DNA from: CAVXTF01 sp963701375
GTDB taxonomy: Bacteria; Actinomycetota; Acidimicrobiia; Acidimicrobiales; CAVXTF01
Assembly: GCA_963701375.1 (NCBI GenBank)
Contig: CAVOZT010000001.1
Coordinates: 248,001 to 312,000, forward strand
Direction: 5' to 3'
Length of the DNA stretch: 64,000 nt
Part shown: one piece after another, positions 1-7,564 of the stretch
Layout: each line of letters begins with the position of its first letter
How positions within the stretch are numbered: position 1 is the stretch's first letter
Made by a program: the position numbers and the translations under genes
The notes under the pieces: generated by a model
Database searches by the model: none
Seen by the model: only the letters and a program-made list of their open reading frames with translations
Told to the model about the DNA's origin: nothing

Positions 1-275
1 CGGGGTCTCGGGCGTCGAAGTCAGCCAACAGGTCCTCGGGGCAGGGCTCGAACCCCACCGGGACGGGCTCCCGGTCGCAGCAGAGCAACGCAACGATCGC
101 AGCCGAGCAGAGCGTCGGTCTCGATCTGTTCCGGAGAGGGGCGCAGCTGTCGACCGTGCCACGTCCGGTCGCCCCGATGCTGTTGATCTCATTCGGGTTC
201 CTGTTCCTTTTGGCGGTTCCGCCGTCCGTTGCATGGATCAGGTCCCGACGACGCCGCCAGACACGGGAGGCCTGA
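1..275 (+). CDS. C-terminal end of a membrane-anchored surface protein (5' partial)
   Basis: An open frame enters from the left edge (first whole codon at 3) and stops with TGA at 273-275. The visible 90 residues are a Ser/Gly/Gln-rich low-complexity linker, then a hydrophobic segment (LLISFGFLFLLAVPPSVAW), then an Arg-rich tail (RSRRRRQTREA). This is the layout of a protein anchored by its C terminus with most of the chain outside the cell. No LPXTG-like sorting motif precedes the membrane segment. The next gene has the same kind of C terminus, so the two are probably related surface proteins in one operon. Function cannot be told from this fragment. Confidence 0.6.
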   Translation, partial: GSRASKSANRSSGQGSNPTGTGSRSQQSNATIAAEQSVGLDLFRRGAQLSTVPRPVAPMLLISFGFLFLLAVPPSVAWIRSRRRRQTREA

Positions 276-302
276 TGGCGCGCGGGTTGCACACGATTTC
301 AC

Positions 303-307
303 GGAGG
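303..307 (+). promoter_or_regulatory. Ribosome binding site that selects the start at 314
   Basis: GGAGG lies 6 bases before the ATG at 314. Earlier in-frame ATGs at 233 and 275 have no comparable site, and 233 lies inside the preceding coding frame. This decides the start of the surface protein gene. Confidence 0.6.
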
Positions 308-313
308 CGACGC

Positions 314-2587
314 ATGTCCTCGAAACAGATGTCCGTGAAGCGCGCGTCTTTCAACGCGGCACTGGGCTTGCTCATGTTCTCGGCAGCGGTCGTGTCAGGA
401 GTCGCATCCACGGCGTCCTCGCACGCGGCGGCAGCTTCAGGCGCAGTCCCGTCGGCTTCGACCCCCGCGCCGCCATGCCCCGGCGGTTACAGATGCGTGA
501 CCTTGCCTTGCACCACCGGTTCGTGCCCGACGGTGGAAGCCGGGCCAACGTCCGACCTTGGAACGAACCCCGCCCAGTACGCGTTCGTGAAGCTATACAA
601 CTTCCCCGCGGGCGACTCGCCGGAGATCGCCCTCTGCACGGACACCGCTCCGCTCTCGAGTTCGGCACCGTTGTGCTCCACGGGCCCCCCACCTTTGTAC
701 GCGCCGATATTCGCCGACGGGACCGGCTCGATCACGTATCAGGTAATCGAGGCCGAGAAGGGACCCGGCCAGAACCCGATATCAGGTGAGATCCTCGGCA
801 ACAACGCGCAAAAAGGGACCTTCTACTGCGACGACGCGCCCGACCTTTGCTCACTGGTCGTGTTCGACCAGAATCTCGATGGTTCTTCCACTCCGGACGC
901 GTCGAACACCGCGGTTATTCCGGTCACGTACGCAGTGAACACGGGGGGATGCTCTTCCGCGACGCTCGTCAACACGGCGAGCGATTTCGGGATCGAGGGA
1001 CTGGTAGGAGCGGCCAACCAGTCGGGATGCACTGGCAGCAGCAAAGCGATCGCGTTCAACACCGCCCTCAACTCGTACTCGGCTGTGAACGGCCTCTCAA
1101 CCGGCAGCGTCCAGATCGCCTTCACCGACGACCCTGAAGCACCAGACGAGCAAGCACTGCTGCACAGCTCCACGAGCCACTACGCCGTGATTCCCGTTGC
1201 CGCTTCGGCTGACGTGCTCGGCTTCTCCGCCGACATCCAAGGTTTCCCCCCAGGCAACCACACCACCTTGTACCCGCAGACAACATTCGAGCTCACACCC
1301 AACATGGTCGCGGGGATGGCGACGACCGTTTACAACGGGGTCACCAATGCCGACCTGCTTACGGGCGTCAAGTGCATGAACCCCGGGATACCGCCTCCGA
1401 AGAAGATCGACCCTTGCCCTGCAGAAGAGGTTTTGAACAGCACGCCGAGCTTTCAACCTCAGGAGAGTTACGCAACGTATGTGCGTTCGGACAACGCCGG
1501 AGTGACCGACGAGCTGTTGCATTGGTTGTGCACGGCTCCGGATCACACAGTCCCGATCAACGGCACCAACGCCTCGGAGACCGACACCGCCGCTCAGATC
1601 CTCGAGTCCACCAAGTGGTCCCAACCGTCGCTCGACGGGACATGCCCCGAAACTGACCAATTCCCCGGACTTGTGTTGCCGGCGGTACTACGTGCCGACG
1701 AGAACCCGCAGAACCAGGCCAAAGCGCTCTACCAGCAAGTGTCGCCCAGCGCTGTTCCGCCCCGGCAGGCCGGATTCGCTGTGATGAACTGGTACGAGGC
1801 TCTCTACTACGGATTGAATTCGGCGGCTCTGCAGAACGCCGCCGGGCAGTTCGTGACCCCGTCCGCGCCGTCAATAGACGCAGCGCTCAACGACGCGAGC
1901 GCGAATCCCGACGGGACGCTCAGCTTCAACTACGCCAATACCGCCGACGCGGCCGCCTACGCCGAACCCGTCGTGTTCTACGCGGCGGTGTCGACCGCAC
2001 CGCAAGTGGCGGCGCAGGCAAACGCCACGAAGAGGGTGCTCGACAACATCCTGGCTCTGACTGGATCGCCGGGAAGTCCTTCTTTGCCTGCGGGGATCGT
2101 GGCGCTGCCCGCGTCCCTCACCCGTCAGGCACAGGCCGATATAGCGAAGGACATCGTCGCCCTGCCTCCGGTGAAGAAGCCGGGGAAGGGGAGTGGATCA
2201 GGCGGCGGCTCGACCCATCACCCGGGCGGAGGTTCGCAGTCCGCATCGGGAGGATCCTCGACGCAGTCGGGCGGTTCGGGGTCAGCTGGTATCTCCGGCT
2301 CCGGTGGCTCGTCTCTGTCGATCTCGAAGACGGGTTCCAGCGTGGTCGCGCACACAACCTCGTCGGATGGGAACGGAGGGCAAACGGCCAAAGGGAAGAC
2401 CCCTTCACCGGCACCCTCGAAGGGAGGCGTGTTCCGCGCGATCCAGGTTGCTCTGGCCGCCCCCGAATGGCGATGGCTGCTCGGAGGCATGTTGATCGTC
2501 GGCGCCATAGCCGTAGCTGCGGGACCGCTTCTGCTCTTGCTGCGAAGGCTGAGACGAAGGCTTTTGGCACTCCGTGGTCGGACTTAG
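314..2587 (+). CDS. Secreted, membrane-anchored surface protein with periplasmic-binding-protein-like region
   Basis: About 757 residues. A basic N terminus (MSSKQMSVKRAS) and hydrophobic core ending in Ala-rich sequence form a signal peptide. The ectodomain has several Cys residues, suggesting disulfides. A central stretch (YAVIPVAASADVLGFS and following) resembles the PstS/type-2 periplasmic binding fold, but I cannot confirm this by eye. A Gly/Ser-rich linker (about residues 630-700) leads to a C-terminal membrane helix (WRWLLGGMLIVGAIAVAAG) and an Arg-rich tail. No LPXTG or LAXTG motif is present, so anchoring is probably by the helix itself. It lies 38 bases after a similar gene and just before a sortase-fold gene, implying one envelope operon. 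An ATG at 275 overlapping the upstream stop is an alternative start. Ligand unknown. Confidence 0.7.
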   Translation: MSSKQMSVKRASFNAALGLLMFSAAVVSGVASTASSHAAAASGAVPSASTPAPPCPGGYRCVTLPCTTGSCPTVEAGPTSDLGTNPAQYAFVKLYNFPAGDSPEIALCTDTAPLSSSAPLCSTGPPPLYAPIFADGTGSITYQVIEAEKGPGQNPISGEILGNNAQKGTFYCDDAPDLCSLVVFDQNLDGSSTPDASNTAVIPVTYAVNTGGCSSATLVNTASDFGIEGLVGAANQSGCTGSSKAIAFNTALNSYSAVNGLSTGSVQIAFTDDPEAPDEQALLHSSTSHYAVIPVAASADVLGFSADIQGFPPGNHTTLYPQTTFELTPNMVAGMATTVYNGVTNADLLTGVKCMNPGIPPPKKIDPCPAEEVLNSTPSFQPQESYATYVRSDNAGVTDELLHWLCTAPDHTVPINGTNASETDTAAQILESTKWSQPSLDGTCPETDQFPGLVLPAVLRADENPQNQAKALYQQVSPSAVPPRQAGFAVMNWYEALYYGLNSAALQNAAGQFVTPSAPSIDAALNDASANPDGTLSFNYANTADAAAYAEPVVFYAAVSTAPQVAAQANATKRVLDNILALTGSPGSPSLPAGIVALPASLTRQAQADIAKDIVALPPVKKPGKGSGSGGGSTHHPGGGSQSASGGSSTQSGGSGSAGISGSGGSSLSISKTGSSVVAHTTSSDGNGGQTAKGKTPSPAPSKGGVFRAIQVALAAPEWRWLLGGMLIVGAIAVAAGPLLLLLRRLRRRLLALRGRT

Positions 2588-2590
2588 GGG

Positions 2591-3598
2591 GTGGCAGACG
2601 TGACGGCGGAAGCATTTTCTTCGGTCGGCGAAGCCGACCCGTCGTCCATCGTCTCTGACCTGTTCAAAGAACGTCGTGCGGGCGATCACCGAGCGGCAAC
2701 CCCGACCGCGACGGCTGTCGGCGATACGAGCGCAGCGGATAGTGTTCACGCCCGCCTGAAGCGGAAGAACCGCGGCGACTCGCTCGTCGGATGGTTCGGT
2801 GCCGTGGTGACGAGCGTCGGCGTATTCCTTGCGCTGTTCGCCGCTTACCTCTTTCTGTTCACTCCTCTTCAGGCTTCTCGCGCGCAGCAGCGGCTCTTGT
2901 CGGAGCTGCACGGACACGCGGGTCTTGCCACACTGACCGGCCATGTACCGCCCGAGGGCAAGGCGGTCGCGATCCTCGACGTTCCCGCGCTCCACCTCGA
3001 TCAGGTCGTCGTCGAAGGGACGAGCGCCACGGACCTGACCGCCGGACCTGGCCTGATGCCGGGCTCAGCGCTTCCCGGAACCCCCGGAAACACGGTCATA
3101 GCCGGTAGGCGCTACCTGTACGGCAAGCCGTTCTCGACTCTCGGGTCGCTCAAGCGTGGCGAGACGTTGCAGATCGTGAGCAGCTACGGCACGTTCACGT
3201 ACAAAGTCTTAGGCACGCACGTCGTGGAGCCCGGACAGTCCGACCCGGTGGCGCCCACGGAGGACAACCGCCTCACCCTCGTGACATCCAACGCTTCTCT
3301 TGCTCCGAGCGCGCGGGTGGTTGCAGAGGCGAGCCTCGTGAGCCAGCCAGTCGACGTTCACGTCTCGGCGATAGGTTTGCCGCCCGCCTCGGAGCGGGCT
3401 CTGTCGGGGAATCCCGGTTCTCTCGTGCCCGCGATCCTCTGGGCGTTCGCACTTCTGGTTGCGCTGGGTGCCACAGTCAGGCTCTACCGCCGCTGGCGCA
3501 AGACTTGGCCCACCTACTTGATGACCACGCCCGTGCTGGTTGCACTTGCCGTTCTGGTCTTCCAGAACCTCGCCCACCTGATGCCCGCGACGCTGTGA
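2591..3598 (+). CDS. Sortase-fold protein lacking the catalytic His and Cys (pseudo-sortase)
   Basis: A 335-residue membrane protein with an N-terminal cytoplasmic part, one helix near residues 75-95, a class-E-like sortase domain (about 125-250) and two C-terminal hydrophobic segments. The domain keeps the scaffold VVVEGTSATDL, PGNTVIAG, APTEDNRLTLVT and a final Arg (R242, in SARVV). The catalytic His normally in AGHR is Arg (R173, codon AGG at 3107-3109), and the Cys normally in LTTC is Ser (S233, codon TCC at 3287-3289). His to AGG needs three base changes, so this is not a simple read error. Classical transpeptidation is therefore unlikely; a binding or chaperone role for the neighbouring surface proteins is inference. 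A GTG at 2600, better placed after the AGGGGGTGG at 2586-2594, may be the true start. The stop overlaps the next start (GTGA). Confidence 0.8.
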   Translation: MADVTAEAFSSVGEADPSSIVSDLFKERRAGDHRAATPTATAVGDTSAADSVHARLKRKNRGDSLVGWFGAVVTSVGVFLALFAAYLFLFTPLQASRAQQRLLSELHGHAGLATLTGHVPPEGKAVAILDVPALHLDQVVVEGTSATDLTAGPGLMPGSALPGTPGNTVIAGRRYLYGKPFSTLGSLKRGETLQIVSSYGTFTYKVLGTHVVEPGQSDPVAPTEDNRLTLVTSNASLAPSARVVAEASLVSQPVDVHVSAIGLPPASERALSGNPGSLVPAILWAFALLVALGATVRLYRRWRKTWPTYLMTTPVLVALAVLVFQNLAHLMPATL

Positions 3599-4137
3599 CC
3601 TTCCTTCGATTTTCGAGAGTGCTCGTGCCTTCGTTGGCGCTTGCGTCTGTTGCCGTCGTGGGCGGCTGCGGGTCCGGTGGTAACGCCGCGAGCTCCTCGA
3701 CCACCGCCACGCCTACGACGTCGGCGTCGACTACTAGCACCGGCACGTCGTCGACTACCTCGTCGATACCGGTCACAGGACCCAGCCTTGCGACGATCGC
3801 CAGATCGTCCACGGTCACCGTCGAGGGTAAGAAAGTCGCGGTGCCGACCGACAGCGGCAAGCCGATCTCGCCCAACATCGACGACGGGCAACAGATCATC
3901 ATCACCGTCGGAGGCTTCCTCCCGAAACGGCTCTACGCCACTCCTTCGGATCTCGTGGTGTGGACCAACCTGACGAATCAACCACAGCAGGTGGTTTTCG
4001 ACCATTTCTCGGTCCGCTCGCCCATGATTCCGCCAGGCGGGAAGTACTCGTGGACGTCACCGGCCTCCGAGAGCATCTCGTACCACTCGGTCTCAGGAAT
4101 GCACGCTGTGCTCGTCCTAAACCCGCCGGGAGTTTGA
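3595..4137 (+). CDS. Cupredoxin-like lipoprotein without type-1 copper ligands
   Basis: The GTG at 3595 overlaps the preceding stop by 4 bases. The product is about 180 residues with a lipoprotein signal ending VAVVGGC, then a Ser/Thr-rich linker, then a C-terminal beta domain of about 80 residues (GGFLPKRLY, DLVVWTN, MIPPGGKYSW, ISYHSVSGMHAVLV) that reads like plastocyanin/cupredoxin. The usual His after the WTN strand is replaced (QPQQVV), and the usual Cys of the Y-x-C loop is absent because the protein has only the lipobox Cys. Copper binding of the type-1 kind is therefore unlikely. It would sit on the outer face of the membrane beside the surface proteins encoded upstream. Exact role unknown. 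Confidence 0.7.
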   Translation: MTFLRFSRVLVPSLALASVAVVGGCGSGGNAASSSTTATPTTSASTTSTGTSSTTSSIPVTGPSLATIARSSTVTVEGKKVAVPTDSGKPISPNIDDGQQIIITVGGFLPKRLYATPSDLVVWTNLTNQPQQVVFDHFSVRSPMIPPGGKYSWTSPASESISYHSVSGMHAVLVLNPPGV

Positions 4138-4165
4138 ATCTCTCCTCTTCGCTCCACCCTTCCGC

Positions 4166-5041
4166 TCAGATCTCGGACTTCTCGTGAGTGTCATCGCGGC
4201 GCGGAGGACCTGACCTCGCCTTCGAACGCGCATCCTCAAGATCGGTCGCGTGAAGCAGCCACCAGGTGACGCCCGCTTCTACATAGCGGTCGAAATCGTC
4301 TCCACCAGGGTCGGGCTGGTTGTCCGGGAAACCGGCGATGAACGCGAAATCGAAGGCACCCACGGCAGTCCGGTGCTCCCGGATGTAGGCAAGGGTCTCG
4401 GAAACCTCGATCGGCGTCAGATACCCACCCTCGTAGAAGTCCGCCTTCGCCGGGATTGCTCCATCGAACCTGGCTGCCCTCCGCATGGGTCGTTTACCGG
4501 GCCAGATTCCTCCGACCCATACAGGAATCCTTGGCTGCTGGACCGGCGCAGGGAGAAAGGTGCTCTCGCGTACCCGATTGAAACGCCCGGAGTACTCGAA
4601 CCGTTCGCCGCTCCAGAGTCCCGAGAGTATGTCCAACGATTCGTCGAGCTTGGCCGCTCGGACCGAAGCATCCGCTTCCTCGCCCAGCCAACCGAACTCG
4701 CGATCACTCTCGGAGCCTCCGACCCCGAGACCGACCCCCAGGATGAGACGTCCGCGAGAGAGTCGGTCAAGCGTCGCCGTTTCCCTGGCGATTTTGGTCG
4801 GACGCCTTCGAGCTAACGGTGTGACCATCGTTCCGATCCGGATCTTCTCCGTCCTCATGGCGATCGCCGAAAGCATGATCCAAGGATCGGCGATGCTCAT
4901 TTCGTGCGAAGACGTGTTCACCGAATCCCACACGAAGATCCCGTCCCAACCATTGTCCTCAGCTTCACGAGCGGTCTCGGCGACGGCACGGACGTCATCG
5001 GCAAACGCTCCTATATTCGGGATGTAGAGGGCGAATTTCAC
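4166..5041 (-). CDS. LLM-class F420-dependent oxidoreductase
   Basis: 291 residues of the luciferase-like TIM-barrel family: an N-terminal strand (MKFALYIPNIGAF), EAEDNGWDGIFVWDS, RIGTMVTPLARRRPTK, LDRLSRGRLILGVGLG and a C-terminal VTWWLLH segment. Members in actinobacteria use reduced F420 (some use FMN) to reduce diverse substrates; the substrate is not predictable here. The start is GTG. A TACGCT hexamer ends 6 bases before it with no ribosome site between, which fits a leaderless transcript. The gene faces away from the methyltransferase gene at 5291 and converges on the lipoprotein gene. Confidence 0.85.
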   Translation of the reverse strand: MKFALYIPNIGAFADDVRAVAETAREAEDNGWDGIFVWDSVNTSSHEMSIADPWIMLSAIAMRTEKIRIGTMVTPLARRRPTKIARETATLDRLSRGRLILGVGLGVGGSESDREFGWLGEEADASVRAAKLDESLDILSGLWSGERFEYSGRFNRVRESTFLPAPVQQPRIPVWVGGIWPGKRPMRRAARFDGAIPAKADFYEGGYLTPIEVSETLAYIREHRTAVGAFDFAFIAGFPDNQPDPGGDDFDRYVEAGVTWWLLHATDLEDARSKARSGPPRRDDTHEKSEI

Positions 5042-5047
5042 GACAGG

Positions 5048-5053
5048 AGCGTA
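5048..5053 (-). promoter_or_regulatory. Candidate -10 element for leaderless transcript of the LLM oxidoreductase
   Basis: On the minus strand TACGCT (fits TANNNT) ends 6 bases before the GTG start at 5041, and no Shine-Dalgarno sequence fits between. This spacing is typical of leaderless actinobacterial genes. Inference from sequence only. Confidence 0.4.
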
Positions 5054-5142
5054 ACTCAGCCCACTATTCGCGGCGCCTCAAGCGCTCTTAGGCTCTCCGG
5101 CACCAGACGAGGGTGGAGCGAGCACGTCGGGCGTATGAAATG

Positions 5143-5178
5143 CTCCGTACATGAAGTGGGCTACAGACGTGTACGGAG
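5143..5178. repeat. Inverted repeat in the 5042-5290 intergenic region
   Basis: Perfect 9-base arms CTCCGTACA (5143-5151) and TGTACGGAG (5170-5178) are separated by 18 bases. It sits between the divergent oxidoreductase and methyltransferase genes, so it may be a regulator binding site with two half-sites or a leader hairpin. The rest of this 249-base gap shows nothing else I can name. Confidence 0.5.
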
Positions 5179-5290
5179 ATCCGTGCCGTCAGTGCGGATT
5201 CAGATGGAGCATCTCGCGAACGGATGCGATCAAGCTCGTCCTCGGCTCTGCAGAACGCCCTTCGCTGACACTCGCCGGCGCCGACCCGAG

Positions 5291-6052
5291 ATGCACGACG
5301 TCTTCCACCACGAGTGGGACATGAGGCGTCGCGTCGAAACCTCGCCGCGTGCGGAGAGCCGATCGTGGTGGCTTGACGAAATCGCGCATGCTGGCGCAGA
5401 ACACCTCCGACGGGATTACGTGGAGGGATTCGATGCCAAGTCAGGCACAGATTTCGAAGAGGTCGTAGACGACCTGGTGGCGCTCGGACTCGACGACACG
5501 AGCACCGTCGTCAACCTTGGGGCGGGAACGGGAGCCTTTGCGATCGCGGTCGCGCCGGTGGCGAGACGGGTCGTCGCGGCGGACGTCTCTCCTGCCATGA
5601 TCGGCTTGATGAGGGCTCGGATCGCTGAGCTCGGGTTTCAAAACGTTGACGTCGTGCAAGCGGGGTTACTCTCGTACGAGCACGAAGGAGAGCCTGCGGA
5701 CTTCGTCCACTCGCGCAATACCTTTCATCAGGTCCCCGATTTCTGGAAGGTCATGGCACTCAGGAGGGTTCACGAGATACTCCGGCCCGACGGCGTGCTC
5801 CATCTTCAAGACCTGGCTTTCTCGTTTCCGCTCGACACGGTCGAAGGTTCGATCGAGAAGTGGATGAACGGTGCAACCAAGGATCCCGCACGAGGTTGGA
5901 CGGCGGCCGAGTACGCGGCCCATCTGCGTGACGAGTTCTCGACGTTTACCTGGCTTCTCGAGGAGATGTTCGAGCAGACGGGATTTCAAATCCTCGAATC
6001 GTGGTTCAGCGAATCGGGAATCTACGCCGGCTATGAGTGCCGTCAACGATGA
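5291..6052 (+). CDS. Class I SAM-dependent methyltransferase
   Basis: From the ATG at 5291 the product is 253 residues. Motif I is clear (VVNLGAGTGAFAIAV), followed by an acidic residue ending strand 2 (VVAADVSPAMIGLM), a VDVVQAGLL segment and a post-motif with FHQVPDFWKVMALRRV, where the SAM-binding Rossmann fold reports on a small acceptor. The C-terminal half (GFQILESWFSESGIYAGYECR) resembles UbiE/type-11 methyltransferases. The frame is open upstream to 4904 but that part has no family resemblance and overlaps the oxidoreductase gene. The stop overlaps the next start by 4 bases (ATGA), so the methyltransferase and kinase-like gene are probably co-translated. Substrate unknown. Confidence 0.75.
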   Translation: MHDVFHHEWDMRRRVETSPRAESRSWWLDEIAHAGAEHLRRDYVEGFDAKSGTDFEEVVDDLVALGLDDTSTVVNLGAGTGAFAIAVAPVARRVVAADVSPAMIGLMRARIAELGFQNVDVVQAGLLSYEHEGEPADFVHSRNTFHQVPDFWKVMALRRVHEILRPDGVLHLQDLAFSFPLDTVEGSIEKWMNGATKDPARGWTAAEYAAHLRDEFSTFTWLLEEMFEQTGFQILESWFSESGIYAGYECRQR

Positions 6053-6750
6053 GCGTGCACCAGCCGGGCAAGCTCCTAGCAACGGGCCGCGACTGCGACA
6101 TCTTCGAATACGGTCCCGGACTGGTCTTGCGCCGGTCCCGGCATGGCCGGTCGATGTCACTCGAAGCTCTCACGATGGACTACGTGCGGCAGCACGGCTA
6201 CCCCGTCCCGGCGGTAGACGAGATCAGCGCCGATGGGACCTGCATGGTGTTGGAGCGCGTCAACGGCGTGACGATGGTCGACGCGATCCGCCGCAGACCA
6301 TGGAGGATCTCCCGGTACGGTGCCATGTTGGCGGATCTTCATATCGCGTTGCACGAGATCGCCGCACCCGATTTCCTCCCCGCTTCGCCAGTTGGTGAGG
6401 GGGACCGGGTGATCCATCTCGACCTTCATCCGTTGAATGTCCTGATCGGCCCGAATGGCCCTGTCGTGATCGATTGGCCTAACGCGGCACGCGGCGACCC
6501 TGCGTCGGACGTGAGCTTGGCATGGGTCTTGATGGAGGCAGGTGAGGTCCCAGGGGGTGTCATAGGCCGCGTCCTAGGTCTCTTCCGATCGCTGTTGGTC
6601 AATGGCTTCCTGTCTCGATTCGACCGCGAGAAGCTTCGCGGATCGCTGCGCGACGTAGTCGCTTGGAAGGTTCGCGACCCGAACATGTCTGCTGCCGAAC
6701 AACGCGGCATGTGGCGGGTGGTCGAAAGGGTGGAAGCCCTCAGATCGTGA
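6049..6750 (+). CDS. Aminoglycoside phosphotransferase/choline-kinase-like small-molecule kinase
   Basis: 233 residues from the ATG that overlaps the previous stop. The kinase-like fold is shown by an N-terminal strand region (LLATGRDCDIFEYGPGLVLRR), the hinge MVLERVNGVTMVDAI, the catalytic loop HLDLHPLNVLI (H-x-D-x4-N) and the metal-binding VVIDWPNA. A GTG at 6037 is an earlier in-frame start but is less well placed. Such small APH-family proteins phosphorylate hydroxyl groups of small molecules; resistance to an antibiotic should not be assumed. Coupling to the methyltransferase suggests both act on one compound, which is inference. Confidence 0.75.
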   Translation: MSVHQPGKLLATGRDCDIFEYGPGLVLRRSRHGRSMSLEALTMDYVRQHGYPVPAVDEISADGTCMVLERVNGVTMVDAIRRRPWRISRYGAMLADLHIALHEIAAPDFLPASPVGEGDRVIHLDLHPLNVLIGPNGPVVIDWPNAARGDPASDVSLAWVLMEAGEVPGGVIGRVLGLFRSLLVNGFLSRFDREKLRGSLRDVVAWKVRDPNMSAAEQRGMWRVVERVEALRS

Positions 6751-7564
6751 AAGGCAGAGCCTTGACGACTCGCATCCCCAGATCCTTGTCGCCCTCCAGC
6801 GTGACCTGACCGATGGAGGCCGCAGGATCGACGCGCCCGCCGGCAAGGCGGACGAAGAGATCCGATGACAGGCGCAGGGTTGCGTCCGCCGGCAACGAGA
6901 GCCGGTCGACCACCGATGCGCGTTCGGCGACCGCGACGTGGATGGTGCGGGTCACCCCACCGGTGATGTCGAACGTTACGGCCGAACCTTGGGGAGCACC
7001 GGCTTTCTTCCCGACGATGAAACCGAGTGCCAGCGCGATCTCGTCCATAGTGATCTCTGCCTGTGGTCCGGAGTCGTTCCCGGGCTCTTTAAAGGAATCT
7101 CGGATGTCCTGCTCGTGCAACCAACAGTCGTAGACGCGAATCTGCATGAAGCGCCCGTAGTTCGCCTGCCCGGCAGGGGTCCACGAAGGCGCGTCGAACT
7201 CCTCCTGTGACATCGATCGCAGCGTTTCGGCCCGGCGCTTCGTCGTCTGGCGGAACCGGTCGAGAACCTCCGAGGGATCTAGCTCACGCATCGAGTCCAC
7301 CCATTGCTCGTTCATCGCTGCGATGTCGTTCCGCACGTGGTCAGACGCCTTCAGGTCGCGGGCGGCAGGTGGGACGGTTTCGCCGGCGAGCATGCACTCG
7401 GTTCCGATCACGTGCGTCACGACGTCCTGGACGCTCCACCCCGGCAGAATGCTCGGTCGGCGCCAATCTTCGTCGGAGCGCCCGTTCATCAAGTCCGCGA
7501 TCTGGTCCCATTCGTTGAGCAGTGCCGTGACCACCCGCTGCTTCGGGATGGATGAACCCGTCAT
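6740..7564 (-). CDS. Maleylpyruvate isomerase-family mycothiol-dependent enzyme (DinB-like fold)
   Basis: 274 residues from the ATG at 7564 (MTGSSIPKQRVV). The N-terminal four-helix metal-binding domain shows DWRRPSILPGWSVQDVVTH and, later, YDCWLHEQDIRDSF, whose His residues are the usual metal ligands of this family. The C-terminal part (VTFDITGGVTRTIHVAV, RLSSDLFVRLAGGR) is the SCP2-like domain often attached. Members use mycothiol as cofactor in isomerisation or S-transfer reactions; the substrate here is unknown. The start overlaps the stop of the thioredoxin-fold gene upstream (ATGA), itself from a mycothiol-linked family. The tail overlaps the kinase gene by 11 bases, end to end. Longer starts up to 7774 run into the upstream gene and look spurious. 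Confidence 0.8.
   Translation of the reverse strand: MTGSSIPKQRVVTALLNEWDQIADLMNGRSDEDWRRPSILPGWSVQDVVTHVIGTECMLAGETVPPAARDLKASDHVRNDIAAMNEQWVDSMRELDPSEVLDRFRQTTKRRAETLRSMSQEEFDAPSWTPAGQANYGRFMQIRVYDCWLHEQDIRDSFKEPGNDSGPQAEITMDEIALALGFIVGKKAGAPQGSAVTFDITGGVTRTIHVAVAERASVVDRLSLPADATLRLSSDLFVRLAGGRVDPAASIGQVTLEGDKDLGMRVVKALPFTI

Noticed and set aside
3595..4137. Copper-binding plastocyanin/azurin function
   Set aside because: No Cys in the domain and the first His is absent.
6049..6750. Aminoglycoside resistance kinase
   Set aside because: Only the general kinase fold is seen; coupling to a methyltransferase of unknown substrate argues for metabolism.
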